From: Halalkalibacter wakoensis JCM 9140
Lineage (GTDB): Bacteria > Bacillota > Bacilli > Bacillales > Bacillaceae_D
Direction of reading: 5' to 3'
NCBI RefSeq assembly: GCF_000513095.1
Contig: NZ_BAUT01000030.1
Span: 1 to 44,590, forward strand
Length of the DNA: 44,590 nucleotides
Positions 9,771-18,260 of the stretch are shown piece by piece. A model generated the notes under the pieces. It made no database searches, had not been told where the DNA came from, and worked only from the letters and a program-made list of their open reading frames with translations. Numbering within the stretch: the stretch's first letter is position 1; each line of letters opens with the position of its first letter. The position numbers were made by a program, and so were the translations under genes.

Positions 9771-11051
9771 ATGACTATTCAAATCCCGCGAGGAACGCAG
9801 GATATTCTGCCAGGTGAAGTTGAACTATGGCAATACATTGAGGAGAAAGCAAAAGATATTTGCCGTAGATACAATTATCACGAAATCCGCACACCGATTT
9901 TTGAACATACGGATTTATTTCAACGTGGTGTTGGGGATACGACTGATATTGTTCAAAAAGAAATGTATACATTTTTAGATCGTGGAGACCGTAGTTTAAC
10001 GTTAAGACCTGAAGGAACAGCTGCTGTTGTTCGATCTTATGTAGAAAAGAAAATGTATGGCCAGCCGAATCAACCTACAAAATTGTTTTACACAGGCCCG
10101 ATGTTCCGGTATGAGCGGCCACAATCAGGTCGCATGCGTCAATTTGTTCAATTTGGAGTAGAAGCGTTAGGAAGTCATGATCCTGCCATTGATGCCGAAG
10201 TTCTCGCATTGGTTATGAGCCTGTATGAAGAGCTAGGGTTAAAAAATATAAAATTAGTGCTTAATAGTTTAGGGGATCAAGAAAGCAGAGAAGCTCATCG
10301 TCAAGCGTTAATCGATCATTTTAAACCGAGCATTTCTGAATTTTGTAGCGATTGTCAAAATAGGTTAGAGAAAAATCCATTACGTATCTTAGATTGTAAA
10401 AAGGACCGAGAACATCCTTTAATGAAAAATGCTCCAGCTATTCTTGACTATCTGAATGAGGAATCTCGTACATATTTTGAAAGTGTGAAGGGCTATTTAG
10501 ATAAGATTGGGATTTCGTATGTAGTCGATGCTACGCTTGTTCGTGGACTTGATTATTACTATCACACAGCATTTGAGATTATGGCAGAAGGAGAAGGGTT
10601 CGGTGCGATCACAACTTTGTGTGGTGGAGGCAGATACACAGGTCTTGTAGAAGAGATTGGTGGCCCGTCAACACCAGGAATCGGATTTGCTTTTAGTATT
10701 GAGCGTGTCATTATGGCGTTAAAAGCTCAACAAGAAGTATTGCCACCAACTCCAACATTAGATTGTTATGTCGTTTCATTAGGGGATGCGGCAAAAGAAA
10801 AAACGGTTGAACTTGTGTATGAACTAAGAAAAGCAGGTATTAGTGCTGACAAAGACTATTTAGACAAAAAAATGAAAGCTCAATTTAAAGCAGCTGATCG
10901 ACTTCAAGCACGCTTTACCGCTGTGCTTGGAGATAATGAACTGTCACAAGGAAAAATCAATGTAAAAGAGATGGAAACAGGAGAGCAAACAGAGATCGAG
11001 TTAGCGGCATTTATTGATTATATTAAAGAGAAGACTATTGGAGGTAAGTAA
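9771..11051 (+). CDS. hisS: Histidine-tRNA ligase
   Basis: Charges tRNA-His with histidine. A class II synthetase of 426 aa with GTQDILPGE near the N-terminus, motif 2 around [19 protein letters not shown], the HisA signature [14 protein letters not shown], and motif 3 [14 protein letters not shown] ... [12 protein letters not shown]-terminal anticodon-binding domain follows. ATG 9771 is chosen because TGGAGGA (9757-9763) precedes it; the in-frame TTG at 9756 overlaps that SD. It lies under a T-box leader and runs into aspS with a 1-nt gap. Confidence 0.97.
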   Translation: MTIQIPRGTQDILPGEVELWQYIEEKAKDICRRYNYHEIRTPIFEHTDLFQRGVGDTTDIVQKEMYTFLDRGDRSLTLRPEGTAAVVRSYVEKKMYGQPNQPTKLFYTGPMFRYERPQSGRMRQFVQFGVEALGSHDPAIDAEVLALVMSLYEELGLKNIKLVLNSLGDQESREAHRQALIDHFKPSISEFCSDCQNRLEKNPLRILDCKKDREHPLMKNAPAILDYLNEESRTYFESVKGYLDKIGISYVVDATLVRGLDYYYHTAFEIMAEGEGFGAITTLCGGGRYTGLVEEIGGPSTPGIGFAFSIERVIMALKAQQEVLPPTPTLDCYVVSLGDAAKEKTVELVYELRKAGISADKDYLDKKMKAQFKAADRLQARFTAVLGDNELSQGKINVKEMETGEQTEIELAAFIDYIKEKTIGGK

Positions 11052-11052
11052 G

Positions 11053-12840
11053 ATGATAGGGAGAACACATCATTGTGGAATGTTAAGTGAAGAACATGTT
11101 GGACAGCGTGTCCAATTAAAAGGGTGGGTACAAAGACGTCGTGATTTAGGACAAGTTATTTTTCTAGATGTTCGTGATCGTTCTGGGATCGTGCAAGTTG
11201 TCTTTAACCCTGAAGTGAGTCAAGAAGCTCTACAGACAGCAGAACGTGTTCGAAATGAATACGTGATTGAGCTTGAAGGGGAAGTTGTCGCAAGAGATTC
11301 AAAAACGGTCAATGATAAATTGGCAACAGGGGCTATTGAAGTCCATGTTCATCAATTAAATCTTTTAAATGCATCGAAGCCGTTACCATTTCAAATTGAA
11401 GCGGATACGGATGCATCTGAAGACGTACGTTTGAAATACCGTTATTTAGACCTTCGTCGTCCAGATATGCAGGAAACCTTTAAATTGCGTCATCGTACAA
11501 CAAAATTAATTCGTGACTTCCTAGATAATGAAACATTTATGGAAATTGAGACACCTATGTTAACAAAAAGCACACCAGAAGGAGCTCGTGATTATTTAGT
11601 GCCGAGTCGTGTTCACCACGGTGAATTTTATGCGCTCCCTCAGTCACCACAACTATTTAAGCAATTGTTAATGGTTTCTGGTTTTGAACGTTATTATCAA
11701 ATTGTTCGCTGTTTCCGAGATGAAGATTTGCGTGCTGATCGTCAACCAGAGTTCACTCAAGTCGATATTGAAACATCATTTATGGACAAAGAAGATTTGC
11801 TTGCAATGACAGAAAAGATGATGGCCAAAATTATGAAGGAAGTTAAAGGGCTGGATGTGACGTTGCCGTTTCCTAGACTAACGTATGATGAGGCAATGAA
11901 TCGGTTCGGTTCAGATAAACCAGACCTTCGTTTTGGAATGGAACTAATTGAATTATCGGATGTTGTCAAAGACTCTGAGTTCAAAGTGTTCCAAAGTGCA
12001 CTCGCAAGCGGGGGCACTGTTAAAGGCTTAAACCTAAAAGGTGGGGCAGATAAACTTTCTCGTAAAGAGATTGATGCCCTTACAGACTTTGTGAAACAAT
12101 ATGGTGCAAAAGGGCTAGCATGGTTAAAGGTGGAGGAAGAAGGCTTAAAGGGACCAATCGCTAAATTCTTCTCTGGAGACATTGCAGCATCACTTCAAGA
12201 AGCACTAGGTGCTGAAGTGGGAGACTTGTTATTTTTTGGTGCAGATAAGAAACAAGTTGTCTTTGATAGTTTAGGTGCACTGCGCTTGAAGTTCGGAAAA
12301 CAGTTTGACTTAATTGACCAAAATCAGTTTAACTTCCTATGGGTTGTTGATTTCCCACTTGTTGAATATGATGAGGATGCCAAACGCTTTGTAGCTTTAC
12401 ACCATCCATTTACAAGCCCGGTTCAAGAGGATTTATCATTACTAGCAACAGACCCAGGCAGTGTAAGAGCCAATGCTTATGATCTTGTCTTAAATGGATA
12501 TGAGTTAGGTGGTGGATCTCAACGTATTTATCAAAGTGATATCCAAAGTCAAATGTTCACAGCACTTGGGTTCTCCGAAGAGGAAGCTCGTGAACAATTT
12601 GGCTTCTTACTAGAGGCGTTTGAGTTTGGAACTCCACCACATGGTGGGATTGCACTAGGGTTGGATCGTCTAATCATGTTGTTAGCAGGGCGTACGAACT
12701 TGCGCGATACGATTGCTTTTCCGAAAACAGCAAGTGCAAGCGACCTTCTAACGAATGCACCTAGTGAAGTAAGTGTTGAGCAATTAATTGATCTCAATTT
12801 GTCAGTGATTGGAAAGAAAAGCGAAAAGGTAAATGTGTAA
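11053..12840 (+). CDS. aspS: Aspartate-tRNA ligase
   Basis: Charges tRNA-Asp (and possibly tRNA-Asn in organisms using the indirect amidation route). Class II synthetase of 595 aa: N-terminal OB-fold anticodon domain with [20 protein letters not shown], motif 2 around [16 protein letters not shown], a bacterial GAD insertion (about 300-410), and motif 3 [18 protein letters not shown] 11053 follows the hisS stop by 1 nt, with SD GGAGGTAAG in the end of hisS, so it is co-expressed with hisS under the T-box. The hom promoter lies immediately downstream without an obvious terminator between. Confidence 0.97.
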   Translation: MIGRTHHCGMLSEEHVGQRVQLKGWVQRRRDLGQVIFLDVRDRSGIVQVVFNPEVSQEALQTAERVRNEYVIELEGEVVARDSKTVNDKLATGAIEVHVHQLNLLNASKPLPFQIEADTDASEDVRLKYRYLDLRRPDMQETFKLRHRTTKLIRDFLDNETFMEIETPMLTKSTPEGARDYLVPSRVHHGEFYALPQSPQLFKQLLMVSGFERYYQIVRCFRDEDLRADRQPEFTQVDIETSFMDKEDLLAMTEKMMAKIMKEVKGLDVTLPFPRLTYDEAMNRFGSDKPDLRFGMELIELSDVVKDSEFKVFQSALASGGTVKGLNLKGGADKLSRKEIDALTDFVKQYGAKGLAWLKVEEEGLKGPIAKFFSGDIAASLQEALGAEVGDLLFFGADKKQVVFDSLGALRLKFGKQFDLIDQNQFNFLWVVDFPLVEYDEDAKRFVALHHPFTSPVQEDLSLLATDPGSVRANAYDLVLNGYELGGGSQRIYQSDIQSQMFTALGFSEEEAREQFGFLLEAFEFGTPPHGGIALGLDRLIMLLAGRTNLRDTIAFPKTASASDLLTNAPSEVSVEQLIDLNLSVIGKKSEKVNV

Positions 12841-12847
12841 TTCCCAT

Positions 12848-12876
12848 TTGACAGGTATAGATCGCTAACGTATAAT
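12848..12876 (+). promoter_or_regulatory. Consensus sigma-A promoter of the S-box-hom unit
   Basis: TTGACA (12848-12853), 17 nt, TATAAT (12871-12876): a perfect consensus promoter. Predicted start near 12883. Such a strong promoter suits a leader whose output is set by the riboswitch. Confidence 0.9.
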
Positions 12877-12918
12877 CACGGTAAGATTAATAGAAAAAGA
12901 TCGTTTGAATAATTCAAA

Positions 12919-13070
12919 CTTATCAAGAGTGGTGGAGGGACTGACCCTGTGAAGCCCGGCAACCTTTTTGCATGCCATGCAAAAAAAGGTGCTACTTTCA
13001 GCAGAATGATCATCATTCTGGAAGATAAGTGAAGGCTAAAAAACCTTTCCTTATCGAGGAAAGGTTTTTT
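12919..13070 (+). promoter_or_regulatory. SAM-I (S-box) riboswitch with terminator
   Basis: The aptamer spans 12919-13029: P1 arms CTTATC and GATAAG close it. The S-box core is visible as AGAGTGGTGGAGGGACTG, CCCTGTGAAGCCCGGCAACC and GGTGCTAC. A terminator hairpin (AAACCTTTCC / GGAAAGGTTT plus T run, 13041-13070) follows. When S-adenosylmethionine is abundant, transcription should stop before hom. The class is well established; its placement before a homoserine dehydrogenase ties that gene to methionine/SAM supply. Confidence 0.96.
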
Positions 13071-13092
13071 ATTTTGGAGAGGGGTTTTTTGA

Positions 13093-14337
13093 ATGAAACG
13101 GATAGGACTAATTGGTTTTGGAACGGTTGGTAGTGGTGTATATGAAAGACTTAATCAGTCGAAAGAAGAGATTCATCAAGTACTAGGAGAAAAGGTTGAA
13201 GTTGCTGCCATCTTAGTAAAGGATCGTCAAAAAAAGAGAACCGTACATGTTGATGCTCTTGTTACAACGAACTGGGAGCAATTTTTAGAAGCGGGACCTT
13301 ATGATCTTGTTTTTGAAGCGATTGGTGGAATCGAACCAGCACTCACCTATACAAAATATTGGTTAGAAAAGGGTATTCCAGTTATTACTGCAAATAAAAA
13401 ATTAGTAGCGGAAAAAGGAGAATACCTTGAAAAGGCAGCTCAAGTCAATTCTACATATTATGGCTATGAAGCAGCTGTAGCTGGTGGAATTCCGATTATT
13501 AACGCATTGAAAGGAACACTTGCTACAACAGCTATCTCAAGAGTTTCGGGCATATTAAATGGAACAACAAACTATATGTTAACAGAGATGATTGAAAAAA
13601 ATCGCAGCTTTGCGGATGTACTAATAGAGGCTCAGCAACTTGGGTATGCTGAGGCAGACCCGACCGATGATCTTGAAGGATATGATGCTTGGTATAAAAT
13701 TCGTATACTAAGTCGCTTATGTTTTGGATATTGGCCGCAAGCTGAAGATTTTTCAAAGAAAGGTGTTTCAGCCATGATGGATTGGCATGTCGAAGTTGGT
13801 GAGCGTATTGGATTTAAAATAAAACTAATAGCAGAAGCCTGGCTAGGAGATAAAAACGTAGCTGGACGGGTGTCCCCGGCCTTTTTAACGCAGACGGAAC
13901 CTTTAACAAGTGTAAGAGGAGTAACGAATGGGATTTCGTTAGAGGGAAATTCAATCAATCAACTTCTTTTTATTGGACCTGGAGCAGGTAAAGAGGCCAC
14001 AGCAAACAGTATGGTAGAAGACTTGATTTTTCATGAACGAACAAAAAACTTTAAAAAAGCTGAAGGCAGAAATGCGTCCTACGGGAACGAAACGTTTACA
14101 CATTCATTTGTGTTCCTCACACATGAACAAAGGGATCAAGCGCTTCAGTGGGTAAAGGATCATCAAATCTCTGTACTCGACACCTTCTCTCACCATGAAG
14201 GGGAGGTTGGATCATTGAACATACAGAGGAGTCGCCTTTTGAATCGTATCCGATTTATGGAGATGTTTCCACGAGAAAACGCCCGCAAACGGCTTATTCA
14301 GCGCAATTCGGGACGTTCTGATTTCAGTTTTTTATAG
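13093..14337 (+). CDS. hom: Homoserine dehydrogenase, SAM-riboswitch controlled, divergent C-terminus
   Basis: Reduces aspartate semialdehyde to homoserine, the branch point to methionine and threonine. The NAD(P)-binding motif GFGTVGSG is at residues 8-15. The catalytic core shows TANKKLVAEKGEYLE, AGGIPIINALKGTLA, SGILNGTTNYML and GYAEADPTDDLEGYDAWYK. Length is 414 aa. The last 90 or so residues do not look like the ordinary threonine-sensing ACT domain of Bacillus Hom (about 433 aa), so feedback control may differ. ATG 13093 has SD GGAGAGGGG. The gene stands alone, without thrC/thrB, under an S-box leader. Its 3' end overlaps the convergent minus-strand gene by 40 nt. Confidence 0.92.
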   Translation: MKRIGLIGFGTVGSGVYERLNQSKEEIHQVLGEKVEVAAILVKDRQKKRTVHVDALVTTNWEQFLEAGPYDLVFEAIGGIEPALTYTKYWLEKGIPVITANKKLVAEKGEYLEKAAQVNSTYYGYEAAVAGGIPIINALKGTLATTAISRVSGILNGTTNYMLTEMIEKNRSFADVLIEAQQLGYAEADPTDDLEGYDAWYKIRILSRLCFGYWPQAEDFSKKGVSAMMDWHVEVGERIGFKIKLIAEAWLGDKNVAGRVSPAFLTQTEPLTSVRGVTNGISLEGNSINQLLFIGPGAGKEATANSMVEDLIFHERTKNFKKAEGRNASYGNETFTHSFVFLTHEQRDQALQWVKDHQISVLDTFSHHEGEVGSLNIQRSRLLNRIRFMEMFPRENARKRLIQRNSGRSDFSFL

Positions 14338-14651
14338 GCCGTTACTAACGTATAAGCATCATCTTTAATATAATACGTCCGGACGCCACGGTTTGTATGT
14401 AAGTATAGAAAGCCCATCGTATCTTTCCCAGGTTTTTTTCGATAGGAAATATCAAAGATGGCTGTTAACGGATAATGATCATTTTTGACTGTTAATTGAT
14501 CATCAAATAGCTTCATTTCAAAAGATGTTTCAATCGTTCTTTTTTCAGTCCAACCGATTTCTTGACGAATTTCGATACACGTTTGTGTAGCTAATAAAGC
14601 CATAAACGTCACCCCGCAAATGAAGAATAATATAGTAAATAACTGTAACAT
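14298..14651 (-). CDS. Unrecognised small membrane-anchored protein
   Basis: A 117-aa protein on the minus strand. The N-terminus is a single hydrophobic helix (residues 3-21), followed by a soluble domain of alternating polar and hydrophobic residues (KLFDDQLTVKNDHYPLTAIFDISYR, broken here only by description) that could be a PH-like beta fold; this is inference. I recognise no family. Codon use is like its neighbours. The ATG at 14651 has a weak SD; an internal ATG at 14603 is preceded by GGGGTG but would lose the membrane helix. It overlaps the 3' end of hom tail to tail by 40 nt. Confidence 0.65.
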   Translation of the reverse strand: MLQLFTILFFICGVTFMALLATQTCIEIRQEIGWTEKRTIETSFEMKLFDDQLTVKNDHYPLTAIFDISYRKKPGKDTMGFLYLHTNRGVRTYYIKDDAYTLVTAYKKLKSERPELR

Positions 14652-14694
14652 ATGATTACATGATTACCAAGTATAACGGGAAATAGAAGAAGAA

Positions 14695-14726
14695 AACAAC
14701 TTTTCATTTTGGAAAGTTGTTTTTTC
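14695..14726 (+). terminator. Intrinsic terminator on the plus strand
   Basis: AACAACTTT pairs with AAAGTTGTT and is followed by T5. No plus-strand gene lies directly upstream, so it probably stops the hom transcript after it has run antisense through the minus-strand gene, or protects tcdA from read-through. Confidence 0.7.
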
Positions 14727-14793
14727 ATTGTACAATATTGCCAAGTTTATGTTCATACTAAAACGTAGAAAAGTCAGGACCTTTTTTGTCCGT

Positions 14794-14823
14794 TTAGACT
14801 TTTATAAATGGCTATGGTATAGT
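14794..14823 (+). promoter_or_regulatory. Possible sigma-A promoter of tcdA
   Basis: TTAGAC (14794-14799), 18-nt spacer, TATAGT (14818-14823). The -35 box is poor, but the position 33 nt before the tcdA ATG and the preceding terminator make a promoter here necessary. Confidence 0.4.
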
Positions 14824-14855
14824 CAATTCGGAGTATGTTTGGAAGGAGCAGGCAA

Positions 14856-15617
14856 ATGTTGCATCAATTTTCTAGAAATGAATTAGCAATTGGTCATGAT
14901 GGGTTAGAGACATTAAAAAATAGTACAGTGGCTGTACTTGGTATAGGAGGAGTAGGATCTTTTTCAGCTGAGGCATTAGCTCGTTCAGGTGTTGGAAGGC
15001 TAGTGTTAGTTGATAAAGACGATGTTGATATTACAAATGTGAACAGGCAAATTCATGCATTGCTATCGACAGTAGGAAGACAAAAAGTAGAGTTAATGAA
15101 AGAACGGATTCAAGATATTAACCCAGAGTGTGAAGTAATCGCTCTAAAGATGTTTTATACAGAAGAAACATATGAGCAATTTTTTAGTTATGGGTTAGAT
15201 TATGTTATCGATGCAAGTGATACGATCAGTTACAAAATTCATCTAATGAAGCAATGTTTAGAGCGTAAGATTCCTATTATTTCGAGTATGGGAGCAGCAA
15301 ATAAAATGGACCCAACCAAACTTCGCATTGCAGATATTTCAAAGACAAGTCATGATCCAATTGCGAAAGTGGTTCGAACTCGCTTACGGAAGGATGGAAT
15401 TAAAAAGGGAATTGAGGTTGTCTTTTCAGATGAGCAACCGATTAAAATTCGCGAAGAAATTCGTCAAGAAATTGTTTCTGAAGCTGCAGAGCAAGGGAGC
15501 ATTCGTAAAGCGAAGATGCCTCCTTCTTCAAATGCTTTTGTACCATCTGTTGCTGGTTTGATTATGGCTGGACATGTTATTACGAATTTGTTAAAAGATA
15601 TTGAAATTAATCGCTAA
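14856..15617 (+). CDS. tcdA: tRNA threonylcarbamoyladenosine dehydratase TcdA (YrvM)
   Basis: Converts t6A at position 37 of ANN-decoding tRNAs to cyclic t6A, using ATP. It is an E1/MoeB/ThiF-like enzyme: the nucleotide-binding loop GIGGVGS is at residues 29-35, the acidic segment LVDKDDVDITNVNRQ follows, and DASDTISYK lies mid-protein. Length 253 aa equals B. subtilis YrvM. ATG 14856 is preferred over 14835 because GGAAGGAGCAGG lies just upstream and between the two. In B. subtilis this gene lies next to rarA after aspS; here the lut locus intervenes. It is transcribed alone and ends at the terminator at 15689. Confidence 0.95.
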   Translation: MLHQFSRNELAIGHDGLETLKNSTVAVLGIGGVGSFSAEALARSGVGRLVLVDKDDVDITNVNRQIHALLSTVGRQKVELMKERIQDINPECEVIALKMFYTEETYEQFFSYGLDYVIDASDTISYKIHLMKQCLERKIPIISSMGAANKMDPTKLRIADISKTSHDPIAKVVRTRLRKDGIKKGIEVVFSDEQPIKIREEIRQEIVSEAAEQGSIRKAKMPPSSNAFVPSVAGLIMAGHVITNLLKDIEINR

Positions 15618-15688
15618 AAAGAGGTTCTTGATCATAACGATTCCGTTAACGATCGTAAAACTCTATATTGTAATCTAAGATGTATAGT

Positions 15689-15718
15689 AAAAAACGCTGC
15701 AAATCGTAGCGTTTTTTT
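15689..15718 (+). terminator. Intrinsic terminator after tcdA
   Basis: AAAAACGCTGC and GTAGCGTTTTT form a stem with loop AAATC, followed by a run of seven T. Confidence 0.88.
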
Positions 15719-15829
15719 GTTTACAAGAGATCTAATAAGCGGAAGTTTTCCGGTTATGCAAAAAAATGACCGTTTTTTCCACTAGCCTTGCAGAAAACAG
15801 AAGTTTTCTTACATAAGTTAGTTGGTAAC

Positions 15830-15944
15830 GGGAATGACACTTCGCTTTCCGCGGGTGCCCGGTGAGCCTCCTCGGCTGTACACTGTCGCCTGCGGGGTCT
15901 CACACGTGGGGCACTGGTCCCGCAGGAGTCTCCGTGTCATTCCC
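15830..15944. repeat. GC-rich hairpin repeat element, type A, complete copy
   Basis: A 115-nt structured element far richer in GC than its surroundings. The ends GGGAATGACAC and GTGTCATTCCC are perfect 11-nt inverted repeats. Inside, CCGCGGG, GTGCCC and GGTGAG can pair in order with CCCGCAGG, GGGCAC and CTCAC, so the whole folds as one long imperfect hairpin. A second copy begins at 44498. That copy lacks 7 nt between GGCTGT and CGCC, where this one carries an extra ACACTGT. It contains no gene and lies between two transcription units. Similar dispersed elements occur in Bacillaceae genomes (from memory); mechanism of spread unknown. Confidence 0.85.
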
Positions 15945-16150
15945 CTGCTAGGGTTACTTCATCCTTAAATGTATTTATTTTACATGCGCATATAGTATAG
16001 ATCAGCCTTCCTCGTTTCTTTTTCTTTAGCCTACCTCTTGAAGTTCGTTGCGATTGTCGGTGAATCGTTGACATAAGGTCAATCATGGTAGTCTTTTAAA
16101 TAGTAAAGACTGTTTTAAAAGGTTTCAAATAGGAACGGCCCCTAAGGAAA

Positions 16151-16195
16151 GTATGACAAACACAAAAATATTTTAAAATTTTTGTGTAATCATAC
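16151..16195. repeat. AT-rich dyad upstream of the lutP promoter
   Basis: GTATGA...ACACAAAAAT pairs with ATTTTTGTGT...TCATAC: 16 bp interrupted by a small internal loop, with an 8-nt centre. It lies about 40 nt upstream of the lutP -35 box. It could be a regulator site or a weak transcript end; no T tract follows. The remainder of the 15945-16234 stretch shows nothing I can name. Confidence 0.5.
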
Positions 16196-16234
16196 AAGAT
16201 TTGTTGTGATTCTCATCAATCTTTCAGAAAAAGA

Positions 16235-16263
16235 TTGAATGTTTTTTGAACTTTTTTTATAAT
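16235..16263 (+). promoter_or_regulatory. Sigma-A promoter of lutP
   Basis: TTGAAT (16235-16240), 17 nt, TATAAT (16258-16263). Predicted start near 16270, placing the LutR-type operator at about +9 to +27. Confidence 0.75.
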
Positions 16264-16276
16264 GAAAGCACTTACA
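16263..16276 (+). promoter_or_regulatory. Probable cre site (CcpA box)
   Basis: TGAAAGCACTTACA matches the Bacillus cre consensus TGWAARCGNTWNCA with one mismatch. It overlaps the end of the -10 box and the transcription start, a position where CcpA binding represses. This suggests catabolite repression of lactate uptake. Confidence 0.55.
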
Positions 16277-16277
16277 A

Positions 16278-16296
16278 CAGGTCATCAGATGACCTG
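16278..16296. promoter_or_regulatory. LutR operator of lutP
   Basis: CAGGTCATCAGATGACCTG is a perfect 19-nt palindrome around a central A. It contains TCATC-N-GATGA, the operator form described for the GntR-family lactate repressor LutR of B. subtilis. It lies just after the predicted transcription start. The same core recurs before lutA. No lutR gene is in the window. Confidence 0.85.
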
Positions 16297-16327
16297 AAGG
16301 TTTGAAAAGTTGGAGGGGGATTTTTAT

Positions 16328-18105
16328 ATGAATTTAGGAACGTTAGCATTATTAGCATTAGTACCTATTCTTTCAGTGTTTTTGTTTTTAGTATTATTAA
16401 AGTGGCCAGCGAAGCGAGCGATGCATTAGCATTTATCGTCACCGTTGCGGTTTCCATGTTTGTTTGGGGAGTACCTGGAAATCAAGTAGCCGCTGCAAGT
16501 GTGCGGGGGATTACAACGGCATTGGAAGTATTGATTATTGTTTTTGGAGCAATATTGCTTTTAAATGCGTTAAAAGAGAGCGGTGCCATTTCTACTATTC
16601 GTCAAGGCTTCACGGATATTTCACCAGATAGACGAGTTCAAGCAATTATCATTTGTTGGTTGTTCGGCTCGTTTATTGAAGGGGCTTCTGGATGGGGAAC
16701 GCCAGCTGCTATTGTTGCACCACTACTTGTAGCAATTGGATTTCCTGCAATGGCTTCAGTTGTCGTTGCTCTTATTATACAATCAACACCTGTCTCATTT
16801 GGAGCAGTTGGAACGCCAATTTTAATTGGGGTTGAATCAGGCTTAGGAGAATCAGCTTTAGTACATGAAACAGCTGCTAGTCTTGGAGTAACTTATGATG
16901 CGTACGTTCGTTCAATTGGTGGGGAAGTAGCCATCATACACGGAATTGTTGGATTGTTTATTCCTTTAATTATGGTGACGATGTTAACGACATTCTTTGG
17001 TAAAAACAAGTCGATTACAGAAGGATTGGCAGTTTGGCCTTTTGCTATCTTTGCTGGATTAGCTTTTACTGTACCTTATGCACTTGTAGCTAATATTTTA
17101 GGGCCAGAGTTCCCATCATTATTTGGAGGATTAATTGGTTTAGCAATTGTTATACCTGCAGCGAAAAAAGGATTCTTAATTCCAAAAACAACTTGGGATT
17201 TTGATTCTAAAAATAATTGGGATCCAGAATGGGTGGGTAGACTCAAAGTTGAGAACGTTAAACCACCTCGTAAAATTTCACCAGCAATGGCATGGATGCC
17301 ATATGTAATCGTTGGAGTTATTCTTGTATTAACTCGTGTGAATGCGCTTCCGTTTGGTGATTGGTTGAAAGTAGTGAAAATTAATGTAACGGAACTATTT
17401 GGAACATCCATTTCGTTCTCAAGTACTCCATTGCATTTACCTGGTACTATATTAATCTTTGTTTCAATCATCGTTTATTTTATGCACCAAATGAAACCAC
17501 AAGAGTATAAAACAGCCGTAAAAGAGTCATTTGGCACAGTCGTAAGCGCAGCACCAGCTCTGTTATTTGCAGTTCCGATGGTGCAAGTATTCTTAAACTC
17601 AGGTGTGAATTCAAGTGGATATGAAAGCATGCCAATCGTTTTAGCTGAGAGTGTATCAGCATTACTTGGTGATAACTGGCCAGCTGTAGCTCCAGCCATT
17701 GGAGCATTAGGGGCTTTCGTAGCAGGTAGTAACACGATTAGTAATATGATGTTCTCGCTATTCCAATTTGGTGTAGCCGATAACATTGGGGTTACAGCAT
17801 CGACGGTTGTTGCTCTTCAAGCAGTAGGTGGAGCAGCTGGAAACATGATTTGTGTGCATAATGTTGTGGCAGCTTCTGCAGCTGCTGGCTTGTTAGGGAA
17901 AGAAGGACTGATCATAAGAAAAACCATTATTCCAACAGTCTTCTATGTTTTCTTTGCTGGTGGAGTTGGATTTATCTTCTTAAATGGAATTGGTTTTAAT
18001 CTTGGAACGATCATGGTAGCAATTGTCTTAATCGGAATCATTTTTGCTTTTATGAAAGGAAGCAAAAAACGAAAAGAACTTGATCAAACAAACCGTGCAG
18101 CATAA
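16328..18105 (+). pseudogene. lutP: L-lactate permease LutP (LctP family), apparent 1-nt frameshift
   Basis: A lactate/H+ symporter of the LctP family with about 12-14 membrane segments and [18 protein letters not shown], typical of the family. The true start is ATG 16328 with SD GGAGGGGG (16312-16319), encoding [16 protein letters not shown] through LKWPAKRAM, and the frame then stops at TAG 16427. The rest, [15 protein letters not shown] onwards, continues in another frame to 18105. Adding one base near 16424 (ATGC to ATGCC) restores one 592-aa protein. GTG 16402 could start the second part, but it has no SD and would lose the first membrane helix. Either a sequencing error or a real inactivation. 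Controlled by a LutR operator and a cre-like box. Confidence 0.88.
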
Positions 18106-18113
18106 AGAAATAG

Positions 18114-18141
18114 TTGAAAACCAATGCTAGAATACTATAAT
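18114..18141 (+). promoter_or_regulatory. Sigma-A promoter of lutABC
   Basis: TTGAAA (18114-18119), 16 nt, TATAAT (18136-18141). Predicted start about 18148. The LutR operator lies some 70 nt downstream, which would require a roadblock mode of repression unless another promoter is used. Confidence 0.6.
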
Positions 18142-18153
18142 AGTAAGTAAGCT

Positions 18154-18191
18154 AAGAGAAGAGGGTGCTTTGATAGCACCCCTCTACTCTT
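18154..18191 (+). other. Strong hairpin between lutP and lutA
   Basis: AAGAGAAGAGGGTGCT pairs with AGCACCCCTCTACTCTT, leaving one bulged C and one A-A mismatch, with loop TTGAT. There is no T tract (TATAGG follows). It could be the lutP transcript end or a 5' stem of the lutABC leader, since it begins a few bases after the predicted start. Confidence 0.6.
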
Positions 18192-18217
18192 TATAGGAAG
18201 AATAATTTTTTGGTGTA

Positions 18218-18230
18218 GTCATCAGATGAC
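18218..18230. promoter_or_regulatory. LutR operator of lutABC
   Basis: GTCATCAGATGAC, a 13-nt perfect palindrome with the same TCATC-A-GATGA core as the lutP operator. It lies 31 nt before the lutA ATG. Confidence 0.82.
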
Positions 18231-18260
18231 CTGATCTTATATGAAGAGGGTGGAAAAACA

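Noticed and set aside
16068-16082. TTGACATAAGGTCAA as promoter or operator
   Set aside because: No -10 box at proper distance; the 5-bp arms are too short to claim a site.
17475-17786. Minus-strand ORFs inside lutP and other large genes
   Set aside because: They are antisense shadows of conserved coding sequence, with no SD or recognisable product.
18154-18191. Intrinsic terminator of lutP
   Set aside because: The stem is strong but no T tract follows, so it is listed only as a hairpin.
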